NCBI GenBank assembly: GCA_009667805.1
Contig: CM019063.1
Coordinates: forward strand, 58,016,881 to 58,080,880
Direction: 5' to 3'
DNA length: 64,000 bases
DNA from: Leptobrachium leishanense
Taxonomy: Eukaryota; Chordata; Amphibia; Anura; Megophryidae
Made by a program: the position numbers and the translations under genes. The notes below the pieces were generated by a model that did not search any database, was not told the origin of the DNA, and saw nothing but the letters and a program-made list of their open reading frames with translations. Of this stretch, positions 43,960 to 54,125 are shown piece after piece. Each line of letters starts with the position of its first letter. The first letter of the stretch is position 1.

Positions 43960-44700
43960 CAATTTATCCCCACAAATTTCAATCATCTACAGCGTGTAAA
44001 GTTATTTTTTTTTTCACATTTCATCATCCAAGTCTTTGCAGTTATATATGCTGGGCAATATTACAATGTTGGTGCTAACTTAACAACAGCTATCGTAAAC
44101 TTAAAACCTCCATAGGCTATAATGGCTCTGGTATGTAGTAAGTTTACAACAGCTCTGGTTAGCACCAACTTTGTAATACTGCCTGCTATGGGGTACTCTT
44201 GTTAAAAAAAATTGAAATGGGGACCTGTTACTTTATTTTTCTGAGAAAATAAGCAATTTTAGCTAGAACTGAAAAAACTAAATTTTTTTGTTAGTGCAGC
44301 ATCATTGGTCACATTATAATTGAAATGTGAACAATAGTACTGCATTAATCATAAAAAAAGGATTTTTTTTTATTTGCATTTATTTACACATAAACTGGTC
44401 ATGTTTGTTATCATCGGAAAGGCCATGCTCTGGCCTTTTCAATGATACCAAACATGACCCTCTAGCTGCCACCAATTGGGATAGGACCCCCCTATCTCCA
44501 CCCTAGGCCCTGGGCAGCTAGGGGTTAATTCCAAGGTTGCAAGGGCGCAATGATGTCAGTGGGTGGGGGAAGGCCCCGGAGGCTTGGCTGACATCCAAGA
44601 TGGAAGGTCAAACACAGCATGGCTAACACAGGGGGACTCACCAAATGCGGGTCAGCGCCGGGGTGCTCCACCGTCTGGGATCCGCAGTACACCAATAGCA
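43960..44700. mobile_element. TTAA element (CCCTTTCGCTGC family), internal fragment
   Basis: TTTCAATCATCTACAGCGTG, TCATCCAAGTCTTTGCAGTT, GCATCATTGGTCACATTATA, GGAAAGGCCATGCTCTGGCC and GGCTTGGCTGACATCCAAGA follow the order of 6080-6630. It is interrupted by the palindromic MITE at 44053-44184. Neither end was found. Confidence 0.6.
44053..44184. mobile_element. Palindromic MITE, TTGGTGCTAACTTAA family
   Basis: GGGCAATATTACAATGTTGG faces CCAACTTTGTAATACTGCC; GCT (or TGCT) flanks both sides. It is the sister copy of 10291-10416. Confidence 0.68.
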
Positions 44701-44737
44701 TATACCAAAAATCAGCAGGCCACACCAGGAGCTTGAC

Positions 44738-44858
44738 CATATAAAAATATTTATTGTGGAGCGGCCACAGGGGTACTGGATTTAAGCGATGTTTCAGCTA
44801 AGTGCCTTAGTCATGACTAAGTACCCCTGTGGCCGCACCACAATAAATATTTTTCAAT
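44738..44858. repeat. Inverted repeat
   Basis: AAATATTTATTGTGGAGCGG...CCACAGGGGTACT faces AGTACCCCTGTGGCCGCACC...ACAATAAATATTT with about 45 nt between. It may be one end of an unclassified element. Confidence 0.75.
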
Positions 44859-44899
44859 TCAAGATGTCAGCCACCTCTGGGAGAAGTCCGCCATCTGGC

Positions 44900-46185
44900 A
44901 CCTGAATCTGATAAAAGTGATGGTGCACAACACCGCTGCCGCGATCCTCCTTCAGCCCTAAATTATTACAACTCGCGCAGCCGGTAAAACAGCTCTGCCG
45001 GAATACGAATGTCAATGGCAAGATGCAAATGGAAAACCACGCAGGATTTGGCAATTTGCAGCTGCCCGTTATTAACCCATATGTTGATCTAAAAAAAATT
45101 CCAACCTATGACACTCTCCTTCCAATTTAGTTAAGTCTAAACTCTTTTATAAAACTCGCTTTATTGCAATATCTCCATGGAGGAGACGTTTTTTCAATCA
45201 CGCTTACCCTTGAAGGAGACACATTTCCATTTATATATCTCACAATGCACAGAAAATACGAGTTCTGTATAATTCCAGTCGCCCCTTTCCTAATGTGCCA
45301 TAAAATAGTTGGTTTCGTCTCCATGTTTTTCACAAAATGAAGTCTAGTCCCGTCGCACACGGATTCCAAACACAATCAAAGTAACACAAAATAAGCCTTT
45401 TAGAAGAGTAGAAAAATTCCAGATATGGAAACGAGTTCACACCTTTTAAAACACAATGCCCTTGAAGTGCCCTTGAGAAAATATTACGCTCTGTGCAGGT
45501 CGTCAAAGAAAATGAGTTATATTTTTAAAAAAAACAATGTATTTTTATGTATACTGTAGATATTAATACCCAGAGAGATTGGAACGTAGACATGCGTTTT
45601 TTTCTGCTGTGTGAAAATGTGTTTTGCCGTCATGAACATCCATTTAGCAATTAGGATTAATAGACACTCTTCATTCAGTGGGAGGTATAACAACACAACG
45701 CACAAAAATAATTGAGAAGAAAAGGCTTTGTGAGATATTTATTGGCTTTCGGGAAAATTTATGTCGACCTCGTATTAATATTTACTAAACAAGGCCGTGG
45801 AAATAGAAATAATATGATGGGTGTTAAATTAGATAATAATGAAGAGCTCTCTGCGCTTCTGTAATGCCGCTGCCAGATGCAGGTAAAAAGAGAATTACTT
45901 TCTCACCGCTGGGAAAATGAATTAACCCTTTCACTACATGATCGCATTAGCACGAGTTCTTCTCGATCTGGACTTATTGAAGACGCTAGAAAATTAAATT
46001 AGGTTATTGTTTTATTGCAAGAAGTGAATGTCACATGCAGGATATCATTGAAGTCAGATAGCTTAACTCATCCCCCTTTGAAAGCACGCAAAGTCCTGTA
46101 TATTTTGTTCACTTTATTGGGAAAGTGACAGCAAATAAAAGGTGTCTTGTGTATAGAGAGGGCCTTCTCTGGTGTGTCTTCTAGT
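44900..46185. other. No recognised gene or repeat
   Basis: About 1.3 kb of apparently single-copy sequence. One isolated TTAACCCTTTCACTACATGA near 45932 resembles a TTAA-element end, but no partner was located. Confidence 0.45.
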
Positions 46186-46294
46186 CAGATGTAGGTTCCT
46201 CACTTGCCTCTACAAATCCTGCCCGAGCCCCACAGTAAGAAAGCAGATTGTACAAAAAATGCTTGTGGCAGTCATTGAATACGGAGAAGTAGCG

Positions 46295-47081
46295 AGATCG
46301 CGGCTGGCTGGTGTATAGAACCCCTGGTGAGAGGCAGATATTCATGCTGGCGGCCGCATGTAGGAGGGAAAAGTACCTGGCCGCCGGCAGGATCTAATCG
46401 GGGGGAGCAACGAGCAGACAGGAGGTGAGAGCTGAGGGGCAAATCTACCCATATGAGCTGTGTGCGCTGGTCTGGGGGCATATATCCATGTGTGCGCTGG
46501 TCTGGGGCAATATATCCATGTGTGAGCTGGTCTGGGGGCATATATCCATGTGTGAGCTGGTCTGGGGGCATATATCCATGTATGAGCTGGTCTGGGGGCA
46601 TATATCCATGTATGAGCTGGTCTGGGGGCATATATCCATGTATGAGCTGGTCTGGGGGCATATATCCATGTATGAGCTGGTCTGGGGGCATATATCCATG
46701 TATGAGCTGGTCTGGGGGCATATATCCATGTATGAGCTGGTCTGGGGGCATATATCCATGTGTGAGCTGGTCTGGGGCAATATATCCATGTGTGAGCTGG
46801 TCTGGGGCAATATATCCATGTGTGAGCTGGGGCACTATATATCCATATGTGAGCTGGGGCAATATATCCATATGTGAGCTGAGGCAATATATATCCATGT
46901 GTGCCTTCACTTTCACTGCCTTCGAACAGGCACCATACTTGCTGGCAGTTCGCAAAAATTTGTGTGTGAGCATAGGAGTGTGTGAGTAAGAGTAGTTAAC
47001 AAAAATCTGCAAAACTCGGGGGGGGGGGGTGACACCATAAATTACCGCACCGGGTGACACCAACTCTAGTGACGCCACTGC
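46295..47081. mobile_element. hAT element C relative, left-truncated
   Basis: The right end ...CACCAACTCTAGTGACGCCACTG matches 43755-43776. Interior: GC-rich lead-in, donor-like GAG/GTGAGA at 46422-46428, minisatellite, then GCCTTCGAACAGGCACCATA and GAGTAAGAGTAGTTAAC. It lacks the mariner-like insert present in element C. Confidence 0.75.
46440..46905. repeat. 30-bp minisatellite, GTATGAGCTGGTCTGGGGGC
   Basis: About 15 units of ATATATCCATGTATGAGCTG plus GTCTGGGGGC, nearly identical over 46540-46750, implying recent homogenisation; flanking units vary (GTGTGAGCTGGGGCA). Confidence 0.93.
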
Positions 47082-47169
47082 AACAATTCAATTTTCTTGA
47101 ACCCAGTACATACTTGAAAACGAGAGAAATCTCAATGTATCCTTCCTGGTAAAATACTTTACAAATAAA

Positions 47170-48560
47170 TGTATAGACTGAAGGAAGTAAAGCCTTGCTA
47201 AAACAGGAAATGGGATTAGGCCAAACTAACTATTTGGGTTAGAAAGGGAGAGTGGACTAATCCATTTTATGTAAAAGCATAGGGGTAAAACAAATAAGGA
47301 TTCTGGTTCCATGATACAGACTAATTGTGTTTGCAAACATGCTCCAGAATGTATTCCTAAATTTACAGTACATCATACATGACAGCTGATGTACTGTATG
47401 CGGATGAGTAGAGTGTCCCTAGTGAGTGTTTTATTAATGAGGAACATCAAGTCACAGAATTCACTTCAGATGCTACTATTACTCCCTGCAAGTCCTGGCA
47501 TGTACGAATACTCAATTCTTGAAGACCATGAAATATTTTTTTAAGCGATTCTCAAGTTTGCCACTTATTAAAACTTTGGCCATGAGAAGCTGACAATTTA
47601 ATTGTGACGATTAGTAACTATCAATGCAATGTCTCAAAAGTGGAAAGATTGGATTCTTCATCATATATCCTCGTTAACAAAGAATGGAGGTGACATGGAC
47701 ACAATGACGTGATCGGCAGACATCGTGCAAGTTCAGCAATGGGAAGATTAACATCTCAACTGTGCCCGTTATTGGAGGAAACCATGAATCACCGACACAT
47801 CAGGTTCAACGCATTCTTTGTACAAGGTACGTCGTTTGCTTGTGAGACTATGCCCAATAGCGAATTTGTAATCTGTATTAAGGATAATTACAGCTCTGTA
47901 ATTTACTGTATGAAAATGTTCACGTCGTAGAGATAAAGATAAAGGCTTCACTTTTATTCAGAAAATTGCTTTTCATCAAAATCCTTTCAAAGGACCAGCT
48001 GACGAAAACAAAATATCTGCGGAAAAAGTCAACGACACGTTCCTTTTCATTTTTTTTCTTGCAAGAGATATGACGATGGTATAATATTCATGGAGTAGAC
48101 ATTCGTAATTAAATACGGCTTTATGTGATATATGAGGCTTTCAACACAACTCACAGCAACGAGTGGACAGTCTGGTGACCAGCAAGGGTATTGGTCGGGA
48201 CTGGGACACTGTAAAGTTTGTTATAGGGTTTGAGGAGGTTGATGTGTCACTCCTAAACTGACAGTATGTGTCATGGCTCATGCCGCCGGCGCCTCAGGAA
48301 GGCGAAAGCAGGTATTGCTACTGCCTGAACACCTCTGTAGCACCATTCCCACTCAACCAGTAAGACAAGGTGTAGCAATTGCTCTCTGGGCCTCCTGCCG
48401 GCAGCTACAGGTACTCCCAATAATGAGCCCTGTGGATCCCTACGTAGGGTGGAGTTCCCAGAGGAACTTTCAAAATCTGTTTCTTAACCCGTTAGCGTTC
48501 GGACTGTAATATGCGGTGGCTACCTGGGCTAACGTTAAAGCTCACTCAGGTGAGCGCTAA
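47170..48560. other. No recognised gene
   Basis: About 1.4 kb. TGTGTCATGGCTCATGCCGC near 48267 recalls an LTR start of the TGTCATG type, but no end was seen. GTTAGCGTTCGGAC...GGTGAGCGCTAACGTTAGC (48491-48567) forms a loose inverted repeat. Confidence 0.4.
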
Positions 48561-48569
48561 CGTTAGCAC

Positions 48570-49087
48570 CAAGAAACATAGAAACATAGAAAATGTCGGC
48601 AGATAAGAACCTTTCGGCCCATCTAGTCTGCCCAATTACATGGATACTTTACCTGGATTTATCTTTTGTTTAGGATAGCCTTATGCCTATCCCATGCTTG
48701 CTTAAATTCAATCACTGTTTTGGCCTCTACCACTTCTACTGGAAGACTGTTCCATGTATCCACCACCCTCTCAGTAAAATAATGCTTCCTGATGTTACTT
48801 TTAAACCTTTGCCCCTCTAATCTAAGACTATGTCCTCTTGTTTTGCTATTTTGTTTCCTTTTAAATATACTCCCTTCCTCTACCTTGTGGATTCCCTTTA
48901 CGTATTTAAATGTTTCTATCATATCTCCTCTGTCTCGTCTTTTTTCCAAGCTGTACATGTTAAGATCATTAAGCCTTTCCTGGTAACTTTTCTCCTTCAA
49001 GCCGTACACCATTTTAGTAGCCCTTCTCTGAACTCTCTCTAAGATGTCTATATCCTTCTGGAGATACGGTCTCCAGTACTGCACACA
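48570..49087 (-). mobile_element. CR1-like LINE, 3' end
   Basis: Same family as 12831-14652, 5'-truncated to about 500 bp, with a GAAACATA tail. Flanking GCACCAAG and GCACACAAG hint at an imperfect duplication. Confidence 0.78.
48659..49084 (-). pseudogene. LINE ORF2 C-terminal fragment
   Basis: An uninterrupted 141-residue frame: LERVQRRATKMVYGL, MYSLEKRRDRGDMIETF, KYVKGIHKVEE, then FTERVVDTWNSLPVEVVEA. It is the intact counterpart of the frameshifted region at 13563-13990. The catalytic domain is absent. Confidence 0.8.
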
Positions 49088-49605
49088 AGAGTGTAATGTA
49101 GCCCATAGTATTTTGTGTTTACCTGTCTCTTATCTATCTATTTACCAGCCATTATGAGGACCAGAAGTTTAGGATGTGACTGATACTGCGTGTTAGGGTC
49201 GGTAGAGGTGACATGGCCATTGTGGCCCACCAGTCATTTTTTTCCCGTTTTGGCCAATGGCTGCTGTTTATATTCTTCTCTTTCTGAATATTTCAGCATA
49301 TCATAACTTGGCTCATCATATGCCATCATATATATTAATTCCCACGCTCTTGTTTCTGAAAACTCAAATTCAAATGGTTTCTAACATGACAGCTTCATGA
49401 TTGTGAGAAAAGGCTTGGAGGGAAACCAGGATTTATAGGAAACAGCTTGATTGATGGTTTTACTCCGTGTCTTTCCTCAAACAACTAATGCGGAGTGACA
49501 AGAAAACGATCCTCCTATTTAATATCATCGCATAACTTCACAGTTCTTTTCGAACGGGAATATTAACCCTTTTATTTACTTGGATGATGGTTGTAGAAGT
49601 GTACC

Positions 49606-49812
49606 GGCTGGGTGGAGTAGAGGTCACATCACTGCTCTGCGTGGAAAGAGCCTGTGGAGTCATGGGTTCGATCCTGATGTGCACCTCTCCAGTAAGTGTC
49701 CTTGGGCAAGACACCTAACGGTACATACTCGCCACCCAGGACATACTTGAAAACGAGAGAAATCTCAATGTATCCTTCCTGGTAAAATCCTTTCTCAAAA
49801 AAAAAAAAAAGT
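49606..49812 (+). mobile_element. tRNA-derived SINE, copy 2
   Basis: GGCTGGGTGGAGTAGAGGTC head, CATGGGTTCGATCCTG B box, GTCCTTGGGCAAGACACC middle, LINE-like tail and a poly-A run of more than 10. Confidence 0.82.
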
Positions 49813-49819
49813 AGTTAAT

Positions 49820-50415
49820 CACAGAATAATGTGGTAAATTGACCTCTGACCTCTTTCAAATGCAGATCTGCTTTCAATGCATATTGCAAAGCAAATCAAG
49901 GCAGATTCTGTAAACGCTGAATTTACTGCACTCACGGCTCCGGAGTCTTTCTTTTTCAGATTTAGCCACCAGAACCCCAGTAAATACTTTCTATTCTGTA
50001 GATGCTGCCCTCCTCCTCTGTTATGGTGCAGGTGCCTGAGGGGCTCAAACCCACCATGCTGAATATAAAGGAACATGACACCCACCATAAAATGTAACTA
50101 GATTACTTGTGCATTACTAAAAAAAAAACACACTATAAAACACTTGCTGCTTTGTTTGAAGTAATTGCACGTAAAAAAGGAAAAATACAGGTTTTTATCT
50201 CCTGTTTCCATTTTGTGGATTTTTTTCCCCACGATACAACATTTACCAAAGTCTCAGTTTACGGCTGCGGTATAGGATAAAACAGAAGTGAAGAGGCAAA
50301 GGAGTGGAAAAGGAAATGTTTAGAAAAGGCTGCAGGGGATTTATTGTGTTGTCTGTGTTACCGAGATAAGAGATGGCAGCTGAATGAGATATGACAGGGA
50401 GCTGAAAATACTTCT
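49820..50415. other. No recognised gene
   Basis: No frame or paired ends stand out. Confidence 0.4.
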
Positions 50416-50416
50416 A

Positions 50417-50744
50417 AGGGGTTATTCAAAGAGCACTTTCATTCGGTGCACTTCGGCAAGCTCAATTCAGCGGTTCACAGGGTCCACAAGTGCGCCGAAT
50501 CCATCCGCCGAACGCCGCCAATAAACCCGCTGAACGCAGCTGCAAACCACTGAATGCCGTCTATAAACCCGCCGAATGCTGTTGATAAACTACGGAATGC
50601 CACCAAAAACTAAGCCGAAAAACTATCGAACGCAGCAGACAACCTGCCGAACACCACCGAAAAAAGCCAACCAGCCACTGAACAGGGGTAAAAAAAAAAA
50701 AACCAAAAAAACCCACACAACCTTTAATTTTATTTTTTTTAAAA
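50417..50744. mobile_element. CAGGGTTATTC MITE family, left-end copy
   Basis: It starts GGGGTTATTCAAAGAGCACT and contains repeated CGCCGAACGCCGCCAATAAA-like words, ending where a LINE fragment begins. Confidence 0.6.
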
Positions 50745-50977
50745 ATATAAAGAACCTTTCGGCCCATCTAGTCTGCCCAATTACATGGATACTTTACCTG
50801 GATTTATCTTTTGTTTAGGATAGTCTTATGCCTATCCCATGCTTGCTTAAATTCAATTACTGTTTTGGCCTCTACCACTTCAACTGGAAGACTGTTCCAT
50901 GTATCCACCACCCTCTCAGTAAAATAATGCTTTCTGATGTTACTTTTAAACCTTTGCCCCTCTAATCTAAGACTATA
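50745..50977 (-). mobile_element. CR1-like LINE 3' fragment
   Basis: AAAGAACCTTTCGGCCCATC through AATCTAAGACTATAG matches 48603-48830. It sits between two CAGGGTTATTC-family left ends and lacks the GAAACATA tail. Confidence 0.75.
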
Positions 50978-50978
50978 G

Positions 50979-51650
50979 GGGTTATTCAGAGAGCACCGAA
51001 ATGTCACCGACATTTTGGTGTTCTCTCGTGCCCTGCACTTCAGGGAATCAAATTTCCCCACCCTGCAGTGAATTCTGCATTTACCGCAGGGTCACCGAAG
51101 TGCAGGGAAAAGCCGCCACAAAACTGCTGAATGGAAAAAAAAAAAAAAAAAAAAAACGCACTGAAATTATCAGATCCGATAAATTATTGGATCAGATCCC
51201 ATCCGTAATCTGCTGCAAGCTCTCCGAACCCGTCTGGAAAAAGTTGACGATCCACTGAACACAGCAACAACCAGTGGTTGGAAAAAGTTGACAAGCCGAT
51301 GAAAGGGGTAAAAAACCCCCCAAAAAACCCCAAGTGACAGAGTCCAAATTTAAATTCTGTTTGCAGAACAACTACTGGACGGAAATGTCTGGAGTTAACA
51401 TATAAGATCCTATGAATGATAATAAAAAGGGCTGTTACAGAAAAAATGCAATTTAAAAAAAATCAGGAAAAAAATTCCCGAAAAAATCACAAAAAATGCC
51501 TAAAAAAAATAAATCAAGAGACTTTTTGCTGCAGATTAAAATAATTAACGGTTTATTACATATTGAATAAAAACAGGAATATATTTAACATTGAAACCTA
51601 TGGAGTTCGCCTGAATAAACCTGTCGAATGAAACCACCGAACAAAAAGGT
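50979..51650. mobile_element. CAGGGTTATTC MITE family, left-end copy
   Basis: It starts GGGGTTATTCAGAGAGCACC and includes CCCTGCAGTGAATTCTGC, TTAACATATAAGATCC, GAGACTTTTTGCTGCAG, AACGGTTTATTACATATTGA and TTCGCCTGAATAAACC. It is truncated at the right. Confidence 0.65.
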
Positions 51651-51654
51651 GATA

Positions 51655-52068
51655 TACAATGGAGGCGCTATTGATTGATAGATGGGTATGTTTGTGTTAT
51701 GCAGCCAACTGGGATTAAAACACAAAACCTCAACAGAAATGTGTTGATATACAGCAGAAAAAGAGGGGAGGTCCTAGTGGCGCAATCAGTCATTAGAATG
51801 AAATATAATTGGTATAAATTCCATAAAATCAGAGCCTAGATAGCATATATGTGATAAGGATCATGCAAACTCTAGTGACATCAATATTACAGCTTTCAAT
51901 AGTAATAAAGTGCTTATGATTGGTAGGTGCAAAACGGCAGATATACAATACCTAAAATGATTAAATTATATACGGTGGTTCCCAACGTTCTGGGATAAGC
52001 GCACGGTCTAAATGACCAAATAAATTGCAACCGTGAATAATCTATGTGCAATATTACCGCTGTGCAAA
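51655..52068. other. Unclassified sequence
   Basis: No gene. The next element (52072) begins directly after it. Confidence 0.35.
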
Positions 52069-52071
52069 TAA

Positions 52072-52498
52072 GGCTAAGGTCAGACGAAAGCAGTTTTAAC
52101 GTGCGTTTAGCCGCACGAAATCACGGCCGTGCTAGCAGCAAATGACGTCCAATGCCGGGGAACACACGAAGTACGGCCGCACGAAAGTTCGTCCGCGCAA
52201 CGCAAGTGGCAAACGAACGCATTTTTTCTAGAACGTCAAACCGCTACTACTGACGTACAGAGTGCGCTGCGTCCGCATAGCGGCGTGTTTGTGTGATTGG
52301 GAGACGTCAGACGCTGCTAATGTCCGGCTAACATAACGTCCAGACACAAAAAGTGTTTTATTGATGATCCGTACAAAATCACGGACGAACATGCGCATCG
52401 TATGACCGCTATCGCGTATTCCGTGAAAAAATACGTCCATTCGTTCGAACGCACTTTTTCACGGACAACGTGAAAAATGCGTTCGTCTGACCCTAGCC
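52072..52498. mobile_element. Harbinger-type MITE, copy 5
   Basis: 427 bp, GGCTAAGGTCAGACGAAAGC to CGTCTGACCCTAGCC, exact TAA duplication (52069-52071 and 52499-52501). Inverted relative to copies 3 and 4. Confidence 0.87.
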
Positions 52499-52529
52499 TA
52501 AGCAAGGAATGTGCGTATATTGCAAAAAG

Positions 52530-52645
52530 CAACTAAAGTGCAGATGCAGACAAAAGTGCATATATAAAAAATGTCCTTAAACGACTGCACAGTCGTTTAA
52601 GGACGTTTTTATATATGCACTTTTGTCTGCATTTGCACTTTAGAA
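52530..52645. repeat. Inverted repeat, arms about 57 bp
   Basis: ACTAAAGTGCAGATGCAGAC...CCTTAAACGACTG faces CAGTCGTTTAAGG...GTCTGCATTTGCACTTTAG with almost no loop. It lies between a Harbinger MITE and a LINE fragment. Confidence 0.85.
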
Positions 52646-52890
52646 GCTGCAGTAGAACCTCGTCCTCTGTAGACTCATATGGATATGTCTCTTTAGTGTT
52701 TTCTCCGGACTGAGGTCTCTTTCTTTCCTTTTCATCTGTAAAAACTGAACAAAAATATTCATGGAGGCAGCCAGCTAGACTTTTATCCTCTTCTACATAC
52801 CTTGCTTCCTTTGCTTTTAATCTTACTATTCCTTGCTTTACTTTCCTTTTCTTGTTTATGTATCTAAAAAATGTTTTGTCCCCTTTTTTT
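52646..52890 (-). mobile_element. CR1-like LINE internal fragment
   Basis: On the minus strand it encodes a typical pre-palm region: FFRYINKKRKVKQGIVRLKA, then ARYVEEDKSLAGCLHEYF and FTDEKERKRPQSGE. It is probably the upstream part of the ORF whose 3' half occurs at 13.5-14.6 kb. Confidence 0.65.
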
Positions 52891-52894
52891 TAAT

Positions 52895-53885
52895 TGTACA
52901 ATTTTTTTTTAAATCACTTGGTAGTGGAGGGGTTAATACCCCATTCTTTCGATCCCCCGAAATCACAGCAGTATGACTACGTCAGCAGTCGAAATGGCAA
53001 GGGAAGAAAAGCAATTAAATAAATGTAATAACCGGTCTGAAGCGATTGAGTAAATTCTACGACAACTGCGTCTGCACGTGACACATCCACTTTGTTGTAG
53101 CTGGTAAAGCAGCCGTAAATTTATTTTGGTAATCCAAACGTTTCTGAAGCCGCATTTACATAACTGAAAACAACAATTACCATATAGAAGGCGTAGGTTC
53201 TTCAGGTGGCCCTTTGCTAAGAATTACATGCAAAGCTATTTTCCGTCTCTCGTGAATACCAGGAATATCGTTATTGTGGCTGCCTCGTTGGCGTTCTCCA
53301 CCGCTTTGTGCTCCCTTCAAAAGCAGAGGCCCCATCTGCTGATTACCATTGTGGGAGACGTTACAGATGAACATCAAGGGCTCCGAACAACTTTGAAAAA
53401 CGAAGAATAAGCAATCAAGCTATTATGACTCGGTTCAAACAAATAACATCACATCGAAATGATGTACAATATGCAGACATTTAAGCAATGCAAGCCATCC
53501 TTATGTTATGATACCAGACGTTCATATCATCATGATCCATGTAAGAGCCAACAGAGTGGGGGGGGGGATGTTATGCTTAAATCCAACTAATTAAAATGAC
53601 TAATTAGACAGCTATTCTGTTTGTTTTTTTATTTGATTCTGCCGCATACAATATAATGGGCCCGATTCCAACCGGAGTGCAAACAGGGAGACGGTAAGGG
53701 AGCAAATCTGCGCTTTGCCGATCGCAGCTACAAAGAGAGGATGCGCTGAGCGGGTCTTCCGCAAGCTGGGAGCGATTGCGACAACGCTCTGAGCACGTCC
53801 TCCGCAACATAAATATCCTACATGTTACTGTGGAATAATACATTATAGGGGGTTATGCACTAATACTGATTAGTTGTGTATTAAC
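52895..53885. other. No recognised gene
   Basis: GTGGAGGGGTTAAT near 52924 resembles a TTAA-element end. 53690-53810 resembles the GC-rich interior of the CCCTTTCGCTGC family (GATCGCAGCTACAAAGAGAG, GAGCACGTCCTCCGC). The rest is unassigned. Confidence 0.4.
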
Positions 53886-54125
53886 AAGCTAAATAAGCCA
53901 GGCTAGTTGGGGTGGGGGGGGGGGGTTTAAGAATAATGAACATTTTGAGTTTTTTTTCCAATTAATATAAACTGGCCTAATTAGAGAAAGACAAGGAAGC
54001 AAGGTAAGAGCCAGAGAACTGAAGGAAGACGACGAAGAGGGAAGAAAAAGAAAAGCGAGAAAGAGGGGATAATAAAGAACATGAATGTGCTTATTGTATA
54101 TATTTGTGCTTGTAATATGCTCTAG

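Larger units (their letters stand above)
46190..47165 (+). mobile_element. LINE 3' remnant interrupted by a hAT C relative
   Basis: 46204-46294 matches the complement of the LINE coding region at about 9740-9830, and 47082-47165 matches its 3' tail (TCAATTTTCTTGAACCCAG...ACTTGAAAACGAGAG). Between them about 600 bp of LINE sequence has been lost and a hAT piece is present. Confidence 0.7.

Noticed and set aside
49606..49680. Functional tRNA gene
   Set aside because: Box A and box B words exist, but the cloverleaf stems do not pair convincingly and the unit continues into a LINE-like tail; it is a SINE.
53177..53410. Possible exon at 53.2-53.4 kb
   Set aside because: A 60-codon open stretch without recognisable domain or clear splice sites; insufficient to support a gene.
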